Below, in pieces: positions 1 through 7,353 of a stretch of DNA of 8,118 nt (its first letter is position 1; every line of letters starts with the position of its first letter). Both the position numbers and the translations under genes were made by a program. The notes under the pieces are model-generated. The model did no database searches. It saw nothing but the letters and a program-made list of their open reading frames with translations, and was not told the origin of the DNA. The stretch comes from Planctomycetia bacterium (GTDB lineage Bacteria; Planctomycetota; Planctomycetia; Gemmatales; Gemmataceae), in the NCBI GenBank assembly GCA_005773755.1, contig SXHE01000790.1:1-8118 (forward strand), in the 5' to 3' direction.

Positions 1-1890
1 CGGCGTGCGGTGATCCTCTTCCCCGGTCAGCAGCATCGTGGGCGTCTTCACCTGACCCACCAACGACAGCGGGGATCGGCGGTGTGCTTCTTCGGGCTTG
101 TTCCACGGCATCGACGTGAGCCAGTAGTTCGCGAAGAAGCCGGGCATGTCCGCGGTCAGAACGAAGCTCGTCCAGTTGATGACCGGCTTCGAAGACACCG
201 CGGCGCGAAAACGATCCGTCTTCCCGACGATCCACGCCGTGAGAACACCGCCGCCGCTGCCACCGGTCACGAACAGGTTGCGGTCGTCGATAAAGCCCTT
301 CTTGATGACGAAATCCACGCCGCTCATCAAGTCGTCGTAATCGTGGCCCGGATAGTTGCCATTGATGAGTTGGGCGAACGCCTCGCCGTAGCCCGTGCTG
401 CCACGCGGGTTGAGGTACAGCACGACGTACCCGGCCGCTGCGTACAGTTGGATCTCGGCCGCGAAGTGCGGGCTGTAGTCGGCATACGGGCCGCCGTGAA
501 TCTCCAGAATCAGCGGATACTTCTTCTGCGCATCGAAGCCCGGCGGCGTCACGTACCAGCCCTGGACCTTCTTCCCGTCGTGGCCCGGGAACCACACTTC
601 TTGCATCTCGCCGAGCGTGCGGTACTTGAGCAGGTTCTCGTTCAGATTGGTGACTCGCCGGGGAGCGCTGTCGGCGCGCGTTCGGATACCTACGTCGGAA
701 GGCCGATTCGCACTGGCCAGCGTGACCGCAATCACGCCTCCCGAACTCGCGGAATAGCTGCCGCCTGAATACGGGCGACCGAGATCGACGCCGCCAACGT
801 GCTCCGCAACGACCTCGTGCTTCCCGTTGAGGTTCACGAGCGCAACCTTGATGTCGCCGTGCTCGGGGTACTGCACGTACACGCCGCGATCACCAAGATC
901 CCACGTCGGCCGCGACACCTCGCGGTCGAGCGATTCCGCCAGCACGCGGTTCCCGGTGCCACCGCGGTTCATCACATACAGTTTGGTTTGCTGATACGCG
1001 ACGCGTTTGTCCTCGAACCCGAGATACGCGATGTGCTTGCCATCTGGGGAAATCGCCGCGCTGTGGTGCGGGCCGTTGCCGTCCGTGAGTCGTTTCAGTG
1101 CGCCGTCGGCGAGTTGCACTTCGTACAGGTGCGAGCCATACGGATCGTCGCCCGCGTCCTTGCCCCGGTACGCGGAGACGACGAGCGACTTCTCGTCGGG
1201 GAACCACGCCGGAGTTTCGGCAGCGCGAAAGCGAGCGCCGCAGTGGTCGTGTGGGCCGGTGGTGACTTGCCGGCTCGCTCCACCTTCGGCGGGAACGACG
1301 AACAGATGCCGGTGCCCGTGCTTGAGGTAGCCCTGCCCGTCGAAGCGATAGACCGTGTCTTTGATGACCTTTGCCGGTGGGGCCCACTCGGCACCCGCGG
1401 GCTTCGCGGGCATGTCGATGAATGGCTTCTCGGCTCCTTCCACGAACGCGGCGAATGCGATGTGCTTCCCATCCGGCGACCACGCGGGCGCAGCGGGAGC
1501 CGTTGTCAGACTCGTGAGTTTCGCGGTTTCTCGGGTGCCCAGCCAGAGGCAATGGAGTTGCGGCTTCCCACTGACGTCGGAGACGTACGCGAGGCGTTTG
1601 TTGTCGGGCGACCAGCGCGGGGAATGCTCGTTGCCCGTACCATCGGTCAGCGGTTTCGGGTCGGTGCCATCGGCGTTCACGATCCAAAGCCGCGAGCGGC
1701 CACGATCCTTCATCACGTCGAATCCGTTCCGCACGAAGACGATCCGTTTGCCGTCCAGCGAGATTTGCGGATCGGTTGCGGATTCGAGATCGAACACGTC
1801 CGCGGGCTTCAACACGGGATCGGCGGCGAAGGCGGGATGATTCGCCAGCAGCAGCGTGGAAATCGCGACGAGAGTGACGAGTCGGCGCAT
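1..1890 (-). CDS. Exported S9 family (prolyl oligopeptidase-type) serine peptidase, 3'-truncated by window edge
   Basis: Hydrolyses peptides, probably small ones released outside the cytoplasm, with a Ser-Asp-His triad. The frame is open for 630 codons from the ATG at 1890 to the left edge. Residues 1–22 form a signal peptide (basic MRR, hydrophobic stretch, cleavage after AFA). Residues 35–400 form a beta-propeller of TolB/PD40-like blades, seen as 'SPRWSPDNKRLAYVS' (90–104), 'APAWSPDGKHIAF' (134–146), 'TPAWFPDEKSLVV' (226–238) and 'SAAISPDGKHIAYLG' (277–291). The alpha/beta-hydrolase domain follows, with HGGP (465–468, oxyanion region), NPRGSTGYG (494–502), nucleophile motif GGSGGG with Ser545, and GEEDHRTP with probable catalytic Asp626. 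The catalytic His lies beyond the edge. Family members usually have 650–700 residues, so about 50–60 are missing. The start has no good Shine-Dalgarno, but the signal peptide begins exactly there. Family is firm; substrate is unknown. Confidence 0.95.
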   Translation of the reverse strand, partial: MRRLVTLVAISTLLLANHPAFAADPVLKPADVFDLESATDPQISLDGKRIVFVRNGFDVMKDRGRSRLWIVNADGTDPKPLTDGTGNEHSPRWSPDNKRLAYVSDVSGKPQLHCLWLGTRETAKLTSLTTAPAAPAWSPDGKHIAFAAFVEGAEKPFIDMPAKPAGAEWAPPAKVIKDTVYRFDGQGYLKHGHRHLFVVPAEGGASRQVTTGPHDHCGARFRAAETPAWFPDEKSLVVSAYRGKDAGDDPYGSHLYEVQLADGALKRLTDGNGPHHSAAISPDGKHIAYLGFEDKRVAYQQTKLYVMNRGGTGNRVLAESLDREVSRPTWDLGDRGVYVQYPEHGDIKVALVNLNGKHEVVAEHVGGVDLGRPYSGGSYSASSGGVIAVTLASANRPSDVGIRTRADSAPRRVTNLNENLLKYRTLGEMQEVWFPGHDGKKVQGWYVTPPGFDAQKKYPLILEIHGGPYADYSPHFAAEIQLYAAAGYVVLYLNPRGSTGYGEAFAQLINGNYPGHDYDDLMSGVDFVIKKGFIDDRNLFVTGGSGGGVLTAWIVGKTDRFRAAVSSKPVINWTSFVLTADMPGFFANYWLTSMPWNKPEEAHRRSPLSLVGQVKTPTMLLTGEEDHRTP

Positions 1891-1931
1891 GAGTGCGTTC
1901 TCGATATCTGTGTCCGCGGAGTGTCGCGACC

Positions 1932-1960
1932 ATCATCATGGAGGCAACACGGCCGGTCAA
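1932..1960 (-). promoter_or_regulatory. Candidate sigma-70-type promoter of the S9 peptidase gene
   Basis: On the minus strand TTGACC (1960–1955; five of six match to TTGACA) is followed after exactly 17 bases by GATGAT (1937–1932; four of six match to TATAAT). Transcription would start near 1925 and give a leader of about 35 bases before the peptidase ATG at 1890. The position, spacing and orientation fit, but short consensus matches arise by chance and planctomycete promoters are poorly defined, so this remains a candidate. Confidence 0.35.
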
Positions 1961-2156
1961 CTGCTCGAACGGTGCGTCTTCGATTCAGCCGGTTCGCCTT
2001 CGAGATAGAGGCGGTGGAACATTCGGTGGAGGAGGTGAACCGGCTTCGGGGGCTGGCCCTGACGATCGAGCAGTGCGCCCGTACGGGGCGGGACTATCTT
2101 ACAACTGACGGACGAGATCCTCGGAACCGTCGAGGGCGACGATCGGAGGAAGGCGC

Positions 2157-2219
2157 CCGCTTCGCGGTGTTCCCTCCGCTCCCCCATAAGTAGCTCGGGG
2201 GTGTCGGTGCCTCCGGCAC
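2157..2219. repeat. Cluster of three short hairpins, possible dispersed intergenic repeat
   Basis: Three inverted repeats lie within 63 bases. CCGC-TTC-GCGG is at 2157–2167. CCCCC/GGGGG is at 2181–2185 and 2197–2201 with an 11-base loop. GTGCC-TCC-GGCAC is at 2207–2219. The stems are perfect but short. Their close spacing in non-coding DNA resembles palindromic intergenic elements found in many copies in bacterial genomes. Membership in such a family cannot be shown from a single copy, and a structured RNA is an alternative. Confidence 0.35.
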
Positions 2220-2381
2220 GAGCCGGACTTCGCGGGTTTCGGGTCTGCCCTGCTCGCTCCTTCTAAACCTGTCAGCTCGCGTCCGCACTTCACCCGACTT
2301 CCGAGATGTACGACCCGCCGAACCAGAACCAACACGGAAGTAGCGACGGGTCGGGCCGACGAGCGCAAGATTTAGAAGTAA

Positions 2382-2394
2382 GCCCGATCCGGGC
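2382..2394. repeat. Short perfect hairpin
   Basis: GCCCG-ATC-CGGGC is a five-base-pair perfect stem with a three-base loop in the non-coding stretch. There is no T run on either side, so it is not a classical intrinsic terminator. It lies about 55 bases beyond the stop of the frameshifted small gene in its direction of transcription. Hairpins this short are common in GC-rich DNA, so function is uncertain. Confidence 0.25.
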
Positions 2395-2448
2395 CGAGGT
2401 GGAGACCGCTCTCACCTGGATGAATGCCTGTAAGCGAGTGCGGACAAT

Positions 2449-2855
2449 TCAACTCCGTGCGGTCGTCCCGAATCCGGGGCGCAGTGGCAGTGTGAGCGCG
2501 CTCGCATGACGGGCTCGAAGACCGGTCTCGGTCATTACAGCGATTTCCACCGCGCTACACTCTTCCCTCAACGAGGCCGGATAGATCGCCACCGACGTTT
2601 CCACACCGTGTGGCATTTCGGGGGCAGGATCCGCAACCTGACCGCAACGCAGCACCCGGAGTTCGCCCGAAAAAAGTGCGATGGTACGGGGAGCAGGCCG
2701 GACGCAGGCAACGTCTGCCAGCGGCCAATCCGCCGCGCCCGCGAGCCACCAAGCACTGGAGAACTGATCCGGTGCACTGGGCGTTTCAACAAGCGCCGCC
2801 CCGCGGCAGCACCCAAGGCGCCGGCGAGTTCGGCAGTCAGGTCGTCCTTTGTCAC
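2449..2855 (-). pseudogene. Small uncharacterised gene with a probable one-base frameshift
   Basis: Two overlapping minus-strand frames look like one broken gene. The first begins at GTG 2855 (in-frame stop just upstream at 2864) and reads VTKDDLTAELAGALGAAA. After that it degenerates into Arg-rich sequence. A second frame becomes protein-like at the same point and runs to the TGA at 2451–2449, with segments such as ALVETPSAPDQFSSAWWLAG and HGVETSVAIYPASLREECSA. Adding one G to the four-G run at 2799–2802 joins them into a 135-residue protein with balanced composition, a WWLAGAADWP segment and three Cys; no signal peptide or membrane segment is visible. It lies 92 bp after the WD40–LRR gene on the same strand. 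I do not recognise the family. Decay, sequencing error and programmed slippage are all possible. No Shine-Dalgarno is visible, so expression is doubtful. Confidence 0.42.
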
Positions 2856-2910
2856 CGTGTGCTATCGGCAACCCGCGATCAGTTCAGCCGTTCGCTCGAG
2901 AGTGCATGGT

Positions 2911-2938
2911 GGGTGCTGCCACCCCGCGCCGCGACGGC
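2911..2938 (-). terminator. Weak candidate terminator hairpins after the WD40–LRR gene
   Basis: Two small perfect hairpins lie just beyond the WD40–LRR stop codon. They are GCCG-CGA-CGGC (2928–2938) and GGGTG-CTGC-CACCC (2911–2924), written on the plus strand. Their position suits the end of the operon, but no U-rich tract follows in the minus-strand transcript, so intrinsic termination is unproven. They may instead stabilise the 3' end of the mRNA, or be chance structure in GC-rich DNA. Confidence 0.22.
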
Positions 2939-2947
2939 CCCACGCTT

Positions 2948-5248
2948 TCACCGCGGTAGCGGGACGACGTGCGTGGTCGGCAGGGCTTTCCGCAGGGCCG
3001 ATACTCCGAGGTCCGACCCGGACAGGCCCGACGAAAGGGTGAGGAGGCGGAGTTGTTTCATCTGCCGGAGGTGGGTTTCCCCGTCGCGCCCGATACTCGT
3101 CTCGATGAGGTCCAGTTCGTCGAGGTTCTTGAGCGCTTTCAGCGGCGCGAGAGCTGAGGTCTTGGCTCCGCGCGGGAGCTTGAGCGCGTGGAGTTGCGTC
3201 AACTCCGCGATGGCCTCGTACCCTTTGTCGTCGATCGGGGCGAGCCGGATGCTGAGTCGGGTGAGCCGTGTGCACCCCTTGAGGTGACTCAGCCCGGACC
3301 CCTGCAGTTTGGTGTTCTCGATTTCGAGGACTCGCAGCTCTGCGCAAGCCGCGAGGTGGGCCAGATTCGCGTCTGTGACCCCGGAACCTGAAAGCTGGAG
3401 GATCTCGAGTTTCGGGAGGCAGGTCAACTCGGCGAACCCGCTGCCGGTCACCTTCTTCGCGCCACCGAGATTCAGAACACGCAGCCCAGTCATCGCCTTC
3501 AGGTGGCGGAGGCCCGCGTCCGTGAGTTCGTTCCCGGTAGGGTGTCGCAGGTTCAGATCGGTCACGCCGGTCAGGGGTGCGAGTGCGGCCAAACCGCCGT
3601 CGCTCACCCGGACGCCTTCCAGATCGAGCTTCTCCAGTTTCGTCAGCTTCGTGAGGTGCTTGAGGCCGGCGCCCGTGACCTTCGTCCGGGCCAGTGAAAG
3701 TTGTCGCAACTCGGTCATCCCCGCGAGTTCGGCGAGCGCGTCGTCGGTGACCCACGCGTTGTCGGACAGGTCGAACCTGTGGAGGCCCTTGAACTTCGCC
3801 ACGTGGGCGAGGGCCGCGGCCGTCAGCTTCGGGCAGAGCTGGAGGTCCAGGGACTCCACGTTCGGACGCGGCGGCAGCCCCTTGAACTTGTCGTCGGTGA
3901 GCGCGGCGTCCGACGCGAACCCGACCTCCCGGAGGTGCTTCAGGTCGCCGAAGGCGGCGAGCGATTCCGGGCCGGCACGACCGACCTTGAGGCCCACGCG
4001 CGTCGCCTCCGGGAGCGTCTTGACGATGGCGGCGAGCCCGGCCGGGCCGATGTTGAACTGGTTTCCGACCCGAACGCTGTCCCGGTTGAGCCGCACCACG
4101 AGGTTTTCGGCCCGGGCCGCCGCGATCTTCGCCTCCAAATCGGCCCACTGGGGGTTGAGCATGTCCTCGACGGAGTGCACCGTGAGCCCGCTCCCGGCGG
4201 TCGCCATCATCGCTCCGCCCGGCGAAAACTCGACGTGCGCCGTGGACAGCGGCCCGCTCCACCGTTCCTTCCCCGTCGCCACCTCGATCAGGCGCGAACT
4301 TCGGACCGTCCCGACGGCGCTCTGGAGCATGAGGTACTTGCCGTCCGGGGTGGTGCCGAAGCCGTACCCTGTGACTCGGTCGCCGCGGACCTTGAACAGG
4401 GTCTTTTCCGCACCCGTGGCGAGGTCGATTGCACCAAGGTCGGTTTCGTCCGCGGCACCCGAACCGGCCGCGACGTACAGGGTCTTGTCGTCGGGTCCGA
4501 ACGCGAGCGCGTGGATGGCGAACTTGGTCTTGAACGTCCGGCTCTCGCCGGTCGCTATGTTCCAGATGTCGATGGCGTCGGTCGGGATCTTTCTGCCCGA
4601 GAGCGAGGAGGAATGCGCGAGGAGCGCCCCCGACCGCGACACCGCCCACGTCGGGTTCGTGCGGTCGGCCAGCGGCAAGGTTCCCGGCTTCCAGTCTTTC
4701 GTCTTCCATGTGACGACCCGGAACGGGATCTCGTGCACCGCGGCGAGCGTGGATCCGTCCGCGGAGAAGGCCAGGTGAAGGATGGTAGCGTTATTGTCCA
4801 ACTCGGCGACGAGGGCGGTCGTTTCGACGTCGTGGACGCGGACCTTGTCGCCCCGGGGCGAGAGGCACGCGATCCGCTTCCCGTCGGGGCTGTAGTCCAA
4901 CAGGTGGCCGAGGAAGTTACCCACGGGCGGGAAGGCGCGGTGCAGGCGACCCGTCGCGAGGTCCACGATCCGGAGCTGGCTGCCCGCGCCGATCGCCAGA
5001 TGGCTCGCGGTCGGGGAGAACGCGCTCGCCCCCACGTCGTCCGCGGAGTCCCGCCAGGGCAAGAGGAACTGGCACGCCACCTCGGCGGCGAGGTCGGGGT
5101 TTCGGGGCGCGTGCCAGGCGCGCAGGTTCGGTAGGAGTACCTTTTCCTCGGCGGCGCGTTTGGGGTCGAACTTGAACCCCGGCGGGTCGGCACAGAACCC
5201 GACCGCGGGAGCGCACACCAGGACCAGTACCGCCGTTTGGAACCGCAT
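2948..5248 (-). CDS. Exported WD40-like propeller / leucine-rich repeat fusion protein
   Basis: Both halves are protein-binding folds and no catalytic motif is visible, so a scaffold or recognition role outside the cytoplasm is likely. The 766-residue product has a signal peptide (1–20, cleavage after GFCA). A propeller spans about 70–365, with blades such as 'LLDYSPDGKRIACLS' (116–130), 'AIDIWNIATGE' (225–235) and 'TTPDGKYLML' (299–308). A charged linker (367–395) leads into roughly a dozen LRRs of about 24 residues from about 410 to 755. The best are 'TDAGLRHLKAMTGLRVLNLGG' (576–596) and 'TDANLAHLAACAELRVLEIENT' (625–646). These match the consensus TDxGLxxLxxLxxLxxLxL common in planctomycetes. 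A TTG start at 5278 is possible, but ATG 5248 begins the signal peptide and has a strong ribosome site. It starts 40 bp after the upstream WD40 gene stops, so cotranscription is likely. Ligand unknown. Confidence 0.9.
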   Translation of the reverse strand: MRFQTAVLVLVCAPAVGFCADPPGFKFDPKRAAEEKVLLPNLRAWHAPRNPDLAAEVACQFLLPWRDSADDVGASAFSPTASHLAIGAGSQLRIVDLATGRLHRAFPPVGNFLGHLLDYSPDGKRIACLSPRGDKVRVHDVETTALVAELDNNATILHLAFSADGSTLAAVHEIPFRVVTWKTKDWKPGTLPLADRTNPTWAVSRSGALLAHSSSLSGRKIPTDAIDIWNIATGESRTFKTKFAIHALAFGPDDKTLYVAAGSGAADETDLGAIDLATGAEKTLFKVRGDRVTGYGFGTTPDGKYLMLQSAVGTVRSSRLIEVATGKERWSGPLSTAHVEFSPGGAMMATAGSGLTVHSVEDMLNPQWADLEAKIAAARAENLVVRLNRDSVRVGNQFNIGPAGLAAIVKTLPEATRVGLKVGRAGPESLAAFGDLKHLREVGFASDAALTDDKFKGLPPRPNVESLDLQLCPKLTAAALAHVAKFKGLHRFDLSDNAWVTDDALAELAGMTELRQLSLARTKVTGAGLKHLTKLTKLEKLDLEGVRVSDGGLAALAPLTGVTDLNLRHPTGNELTDAGLRHLKAMTGLRVLNLGGAKKVTGSGFAELTCLPKLEILQLSGSGVTDANLAHLAACAELRVLEIENTKLQGSGLSHLKGCTRLTRLSIRLAPIDDKGYEAIAELTQLHALKLPRGAKTSALAPLKALKNLDELDLIETSIGRDGETHLRQMKQLRLLTLSSGLSGSDLGVSALRKALPTTHVVPLPR

Positions 5249-5254
5249 GTTCCG

Positions 5255-5260
5255 ACCTCC
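5255..5260 (-). promoter_or_regulatory. Strong Shine-Dalgarno fixing the start of the WD40–LRR gene
   Basis: GGAGGT on the minus strand lies six bases before the ATG at 5248. It is the strongest ribosome binding site in the window. It selects this ATG over the in-frame TTG at 5278, which would place ten extra basic residues in front of the signal peptide. Confidence 0.8.
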
Positions 5261-5288
5261 GCGCCTGCCACGGTTCAACAGGCGAGCC

Positions 5289-7232
5289 TCACTTCGCGCG
5301 AATCTTGTTCAGGTCCCAAACGTGAATCATCGCGTCGCGGCCGACGGAGATCAGTTTCGTGCCGTCCGGCGCGAAGAGCAACCGGACGGTGCCCGGTCCG
5401 ACGTTGGAGAACTGACCGACCGCTTTGCCAGTGGTCGTGTCCCACACGCTCAGGTGCGGCGCGTGCGCGTCGGCGACGGCGAGTCGCTTGCCGTCCGGCG
5501 AGAACGCGAAGCGGGCCGCCCGCAGGGCGGGGTGTTCGATCGCCTCCACCGCGAACTTCTTCTCCGCGCGGTTCCACAGGAACGTCTTCCCGGTCTCGGA
5601 GTTCACCGCGACCCACGTCGTGCCCGCCGGGTTCAGGATCGGGTCGCCCTCGATCTTCTTGATCGGCGGGAGTGGCGGATTGTCGTGTTTGGCGCCCAGA
5701 CCGATCTCGCGCGGTGCGCCAGTGTAGTCGCGCCACAACACGAACTTGCCATCGGGGGTGTACCCCTCGGGGTTGAAGGGCGTGCTGAACGAACCGAGCG
5801 ACTTCTTGGTGCTCACGTCCCACTTCGCCCCGCGCTCGGTGGCGAATGTGAACAGCGTCTTCCCGTCGTCGGTGAAGCGGAACCCGTTCACGGCGCCCTT
5901 GACCTCGGCAAAGCTGTCGATCTTCTTGCCGCTGGCCGGGTCCCACAGTTCGAGCAGGCTGTTGGCTTGGTTCCCCGTGCCGGTCAGTTTGGCAACGAGC
6001 AGCGCCTTGCCGTCGGGCATGTAGCCGAAGTGGTTGACCGGGTCGGGCAGAGTACGGTCGAGCTTACCGGTCGCCAGCTCCCAGCACCGGATGTACCCGC
6101 CTTTCGAGGGGACTTCTGCCGAGGCGAGCGTCAGCAGGTGTTTGGAGTCGGGCGAAACCGCGAGCGCGCCCAGGGCGTGGCGCGGTTGGCCGGGATCGCG
6201 GTCGCCGACGGGCTTGCCGGTGGCCGCGTCCCGGAACTCGATCAGCGGGCCGGTGGCCTCGGCGATCGTCGAACCGTCCGGGCTGAGCGCGGAATCGGTT
6301 TCCATGATGGCGAACGGATCTGAGGACTTTTCAACGAAGTGTACCTTTCCGTCGCCGAGAGACATGACGAAACGTCCGTTGGAACCGACGCCGTACAACC
6401 GGTTCCCGTCGGCCGAGAGTTCGAGCCGTTTCGGGAGCAGCTTTTCCGGGGCCACGAACCGCTTCACTTGCTTCCCGCCTTCCACATCCCAGACGAGCAG
6501 TTCGCAGTCGTTACTGAATAGCGAGCCGAGCACAACTGTTTTTCCGTCGGTGCTGGCCACGCTGCAGTACAGCGCCCGGCTCGGAACGAACGAGAGCTCT
6601 TTCGCACTCGCCACATCGACGATCCGGCTCCTCTGATCGGTCCCGTTCCGCGTGTGTTCGATCGCGCGCTTCCCGTCCGGTAACAGTGTGACCAGCCCCT
6701 TGCTCTCGAACCGCCCCAGCTCCTTCCCGTCCGCCGTCGCGTAGCGGGTGAGTCGGTTGACGTAGCCCGTCACGAGTTCGGTGGCGTCGGGGGTGAGCGC
6801 CAGTTGGGCCGAGTTATCGACCGCGAACGAGCGGATCTCCTTGCCGGACTTCGCGTCCCAAACGCGTGCGGTGTACTTCGGGGTGCCGACGTTCCCCGTT
6901 GGCCCGGTCAACGACACCCCGATCGTTGCGAGGCGGGTTCCGTCCGGGCTGACGCAGGCGAGAACGAGCACGTGATCCGGACCGCGGAACGTGGCCGCCG
7001 GCTTGCCGGTCGCGACGTCCCACAGCACCGCCGTACCGGAGTCGCCATAGGAGAGCAGGCGCTTCCCGTCCGGCGCGTAGACCAGCTTCTTGATCGAGGA
7101 GCCGGGGTGCCGCCACTTCGGGGAACCGATCCGGGCGACCGCGCCTTCGGGTAACGGGGCGTCCGCGGCGGACCCCGACGAGAGCGACATTACAAGGAGC
7201 GCGCCGGCGCAGATTCCGTGCGAGAGACGCAT
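5289..7232 (-). CDS. Exported WD40 repeat (double beta-propeller) protein
   Basis: The 647-residue product is almost entirely WD40-type blades behind a signal peptide (1–23, MRLSHGICAGALLVM..., cleavage near GSAA/DAP). Blade ends with W-D or W-E are seen at VLWDVATGK (69–77), RVWDAKSGK (123–131), LVWDVEGGK (246–254), RCWELATGK (382–390), ELWDPASGK (428–436), AKWDVSTKK (469–477), SVWDTTTGK (595–603) and HVWDL (637–641). Several follow 'SPDG' or 'TPDG' turns. About 620 mature residues would suit two seven-bladed propellers. There is no enzyme motif or membrane segment, so a periplasmic binding scaffold is the best guess. A GTG at 7268 is in frame but has no ribosome site and spoils the signal peptide; ATG 7232 has AGGTG four bases ahead. 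It is the first gene of a two-gene unit with the WD40–LRR gene, and possibly the second of three. Confidence 0.92.
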   Translation of the reverse strand: MRLSHGICAGALLVMSLSSGSAADAPLPEGAVARIGSPKWRHPGSSIKKLVYAPDGKRLLSYGDSGTAVLWDVATGKPAATFRGPDHVLVLACVSPDGTRLATIGVSLTGPTGNVGTPKYTARVWDAKSGKEIRSFAVDNSAQLALTPDATELVTGYVNRLTRYATADGKELGRFESKGLVTLLPDGKRAIEHTRNGTDQRSRIVDVASAKELSFVPSRALYCSVASTDGKTVVLGSLFSNDCELLVWDVEGGKQVKRFVAPEKLLPKRLELSADGNRLYGVGSNGRFVMSLGDGKVHFVEKSSDPFAIMETDSALSPDGSTIAEATGPLIEFRDAATGKPVGDRDPGQPRHALGALAVSPDSKHLLTLASAEVPSKGGYIRCWELATGKLDRTLPDPVNHFGYMPDGKALLVAKLTGTGNQANSLLELWDPASGKKIDSFAEVKGAVNGFRFTDDGKTLFTFATERGAKWDVSTKKSLGSFSTPFNPEGYTPDGKFVLWRDYTGAPREIGLGAKHDNPPLPPIKKIEGDPILNPAGTTWVAVNSETGKTFLWNRAEKKFAVEAIEHPALRAARFAFSPDGKRLAVADAHAPHLSVWDTTTGKAVGQFSNVGPGTVRLLFAPDGTKLISVGRDAMIHVWDLNKIRAK

Positions 7233-7280
7233 GTGCCACCTGTCGGTTCGCGGAGAACGATGATCCACCGGTCGCGGCCA

Positions 7281-7337
7281 CGGGGCGAGGTCAACACCCC
7301 ACTTCGCGGCGCCCGTCAGGCGCGAAGTGGAGCCCCG
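7281..7337. repeat. Nested inverted repeat between two WD40 genes
   Basis: CCACTTCGCG (7299–7308) and CGCGAAGTGG (7321–7330) are a perfect ten-base inverted repeat around a 12-base loop. They are enclosed by a second perfect pair, CGGGGC (7281–7286) and GCCCCG (7332–7337). An alternative inner pairing, GCGCC/GGCGC (7309–7313 with 7319–7323), is possible. It begins 17 bases after the stop codon of the upstream WD40 gene and ends 48 bases before the next start. There is no T run, so it is not a classical intrinsic terminator. It could be a terminator without U tract, an mRNA-end stabiliser, a processing site or a protein-binding palindrome. Confidence 0.65.
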
Positions 7338-7353
7338 TCCGCGTGTCAGGGGC

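Larger units (their letters stand above)
1891..2448. other. Intergenic region without a convincing gene
   Basis: This stretch separates the S9 peptidase start from the frameshifted small gene. Short open frames exist on both strands (for example plus 2306–2509, and minus frames between 2094 and 2368), but they lack ribosome binding sites, are rich in Arg/Ser/Pro in the manner of non-coding GC-rich DNA, and resemble no family I know. The recognisable contents are the promoter candidate at 1932–1960 and short hairpins at 2157–2219 and 2382–2394. Part of it may be decayed coding sequence or a dispersed repeat. Confidence 0.6.

Noticed and set aside
890..1960. 356-codon minus-strand frame
   Set aside because: It is a shifted shadow of the peptidase gene: Arg-rich, with broken WSPDGK repeats visible only in the true frame.
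2028..2038. GGAGGAGGTG on the plus strand as a ribosome binding site
   Set aside because: No start codon of a plausible gene follows at the right distance.
799..2193. 464-codon open frame on the plus strand
   Set aside because: It lies opposite the S9 peptidase, whose minus-strand frame has a signal peptide, blades and catalytic motifs. The plus frame is Arg/Val/His-rich with no domain.
2306..2509. 67-codon plus-strand frame (MYDPPNQNQHGSS...)
   Set aside because: There is no Shine-Dalgarno, third-position GC is lower than in the real genes, and it overlaps the end of the minus-strand small gene. Not supported as coding.
2506..3042. 178-codon plus-strand frame in the intergenic stretch
   Set aside because: It overlaps the WD40–LRR 3' end and the frameshifted small gene antisense. 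It has no ribosome site and a His/Arg/Pro-rich composition.
2862..4709. 615-codon minus-strand frame overlapping the WD40–LRR gene
   Set aside because: It is Arg/Gly/Pro-rich out-of-frame reading of the LRR region. The true frame shows regular 24-residue leucine repeats.
3309..5134. Long plus-strand frames of 489 and 477 codons
   Set aside because: Both are antisense to the WD40–LRR gene, lack ribosome sites and show no family resemblance. Long antisense frames are expected in GC-rich DNA.
5160..6323. 387-codon plus-strand frame
   Set aside because: It crosses the junction of two well-supported minus-strand genes and is Arg/Val-rich without domains.
7289..7294. TTGACC on the minus strand as a -35 box for the 647-residue WD40 gene
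   Set aside because: At the usual 16–18 base spacing only GC-rich sequence such as CCGGTG occurs, with no -10 resemblance.
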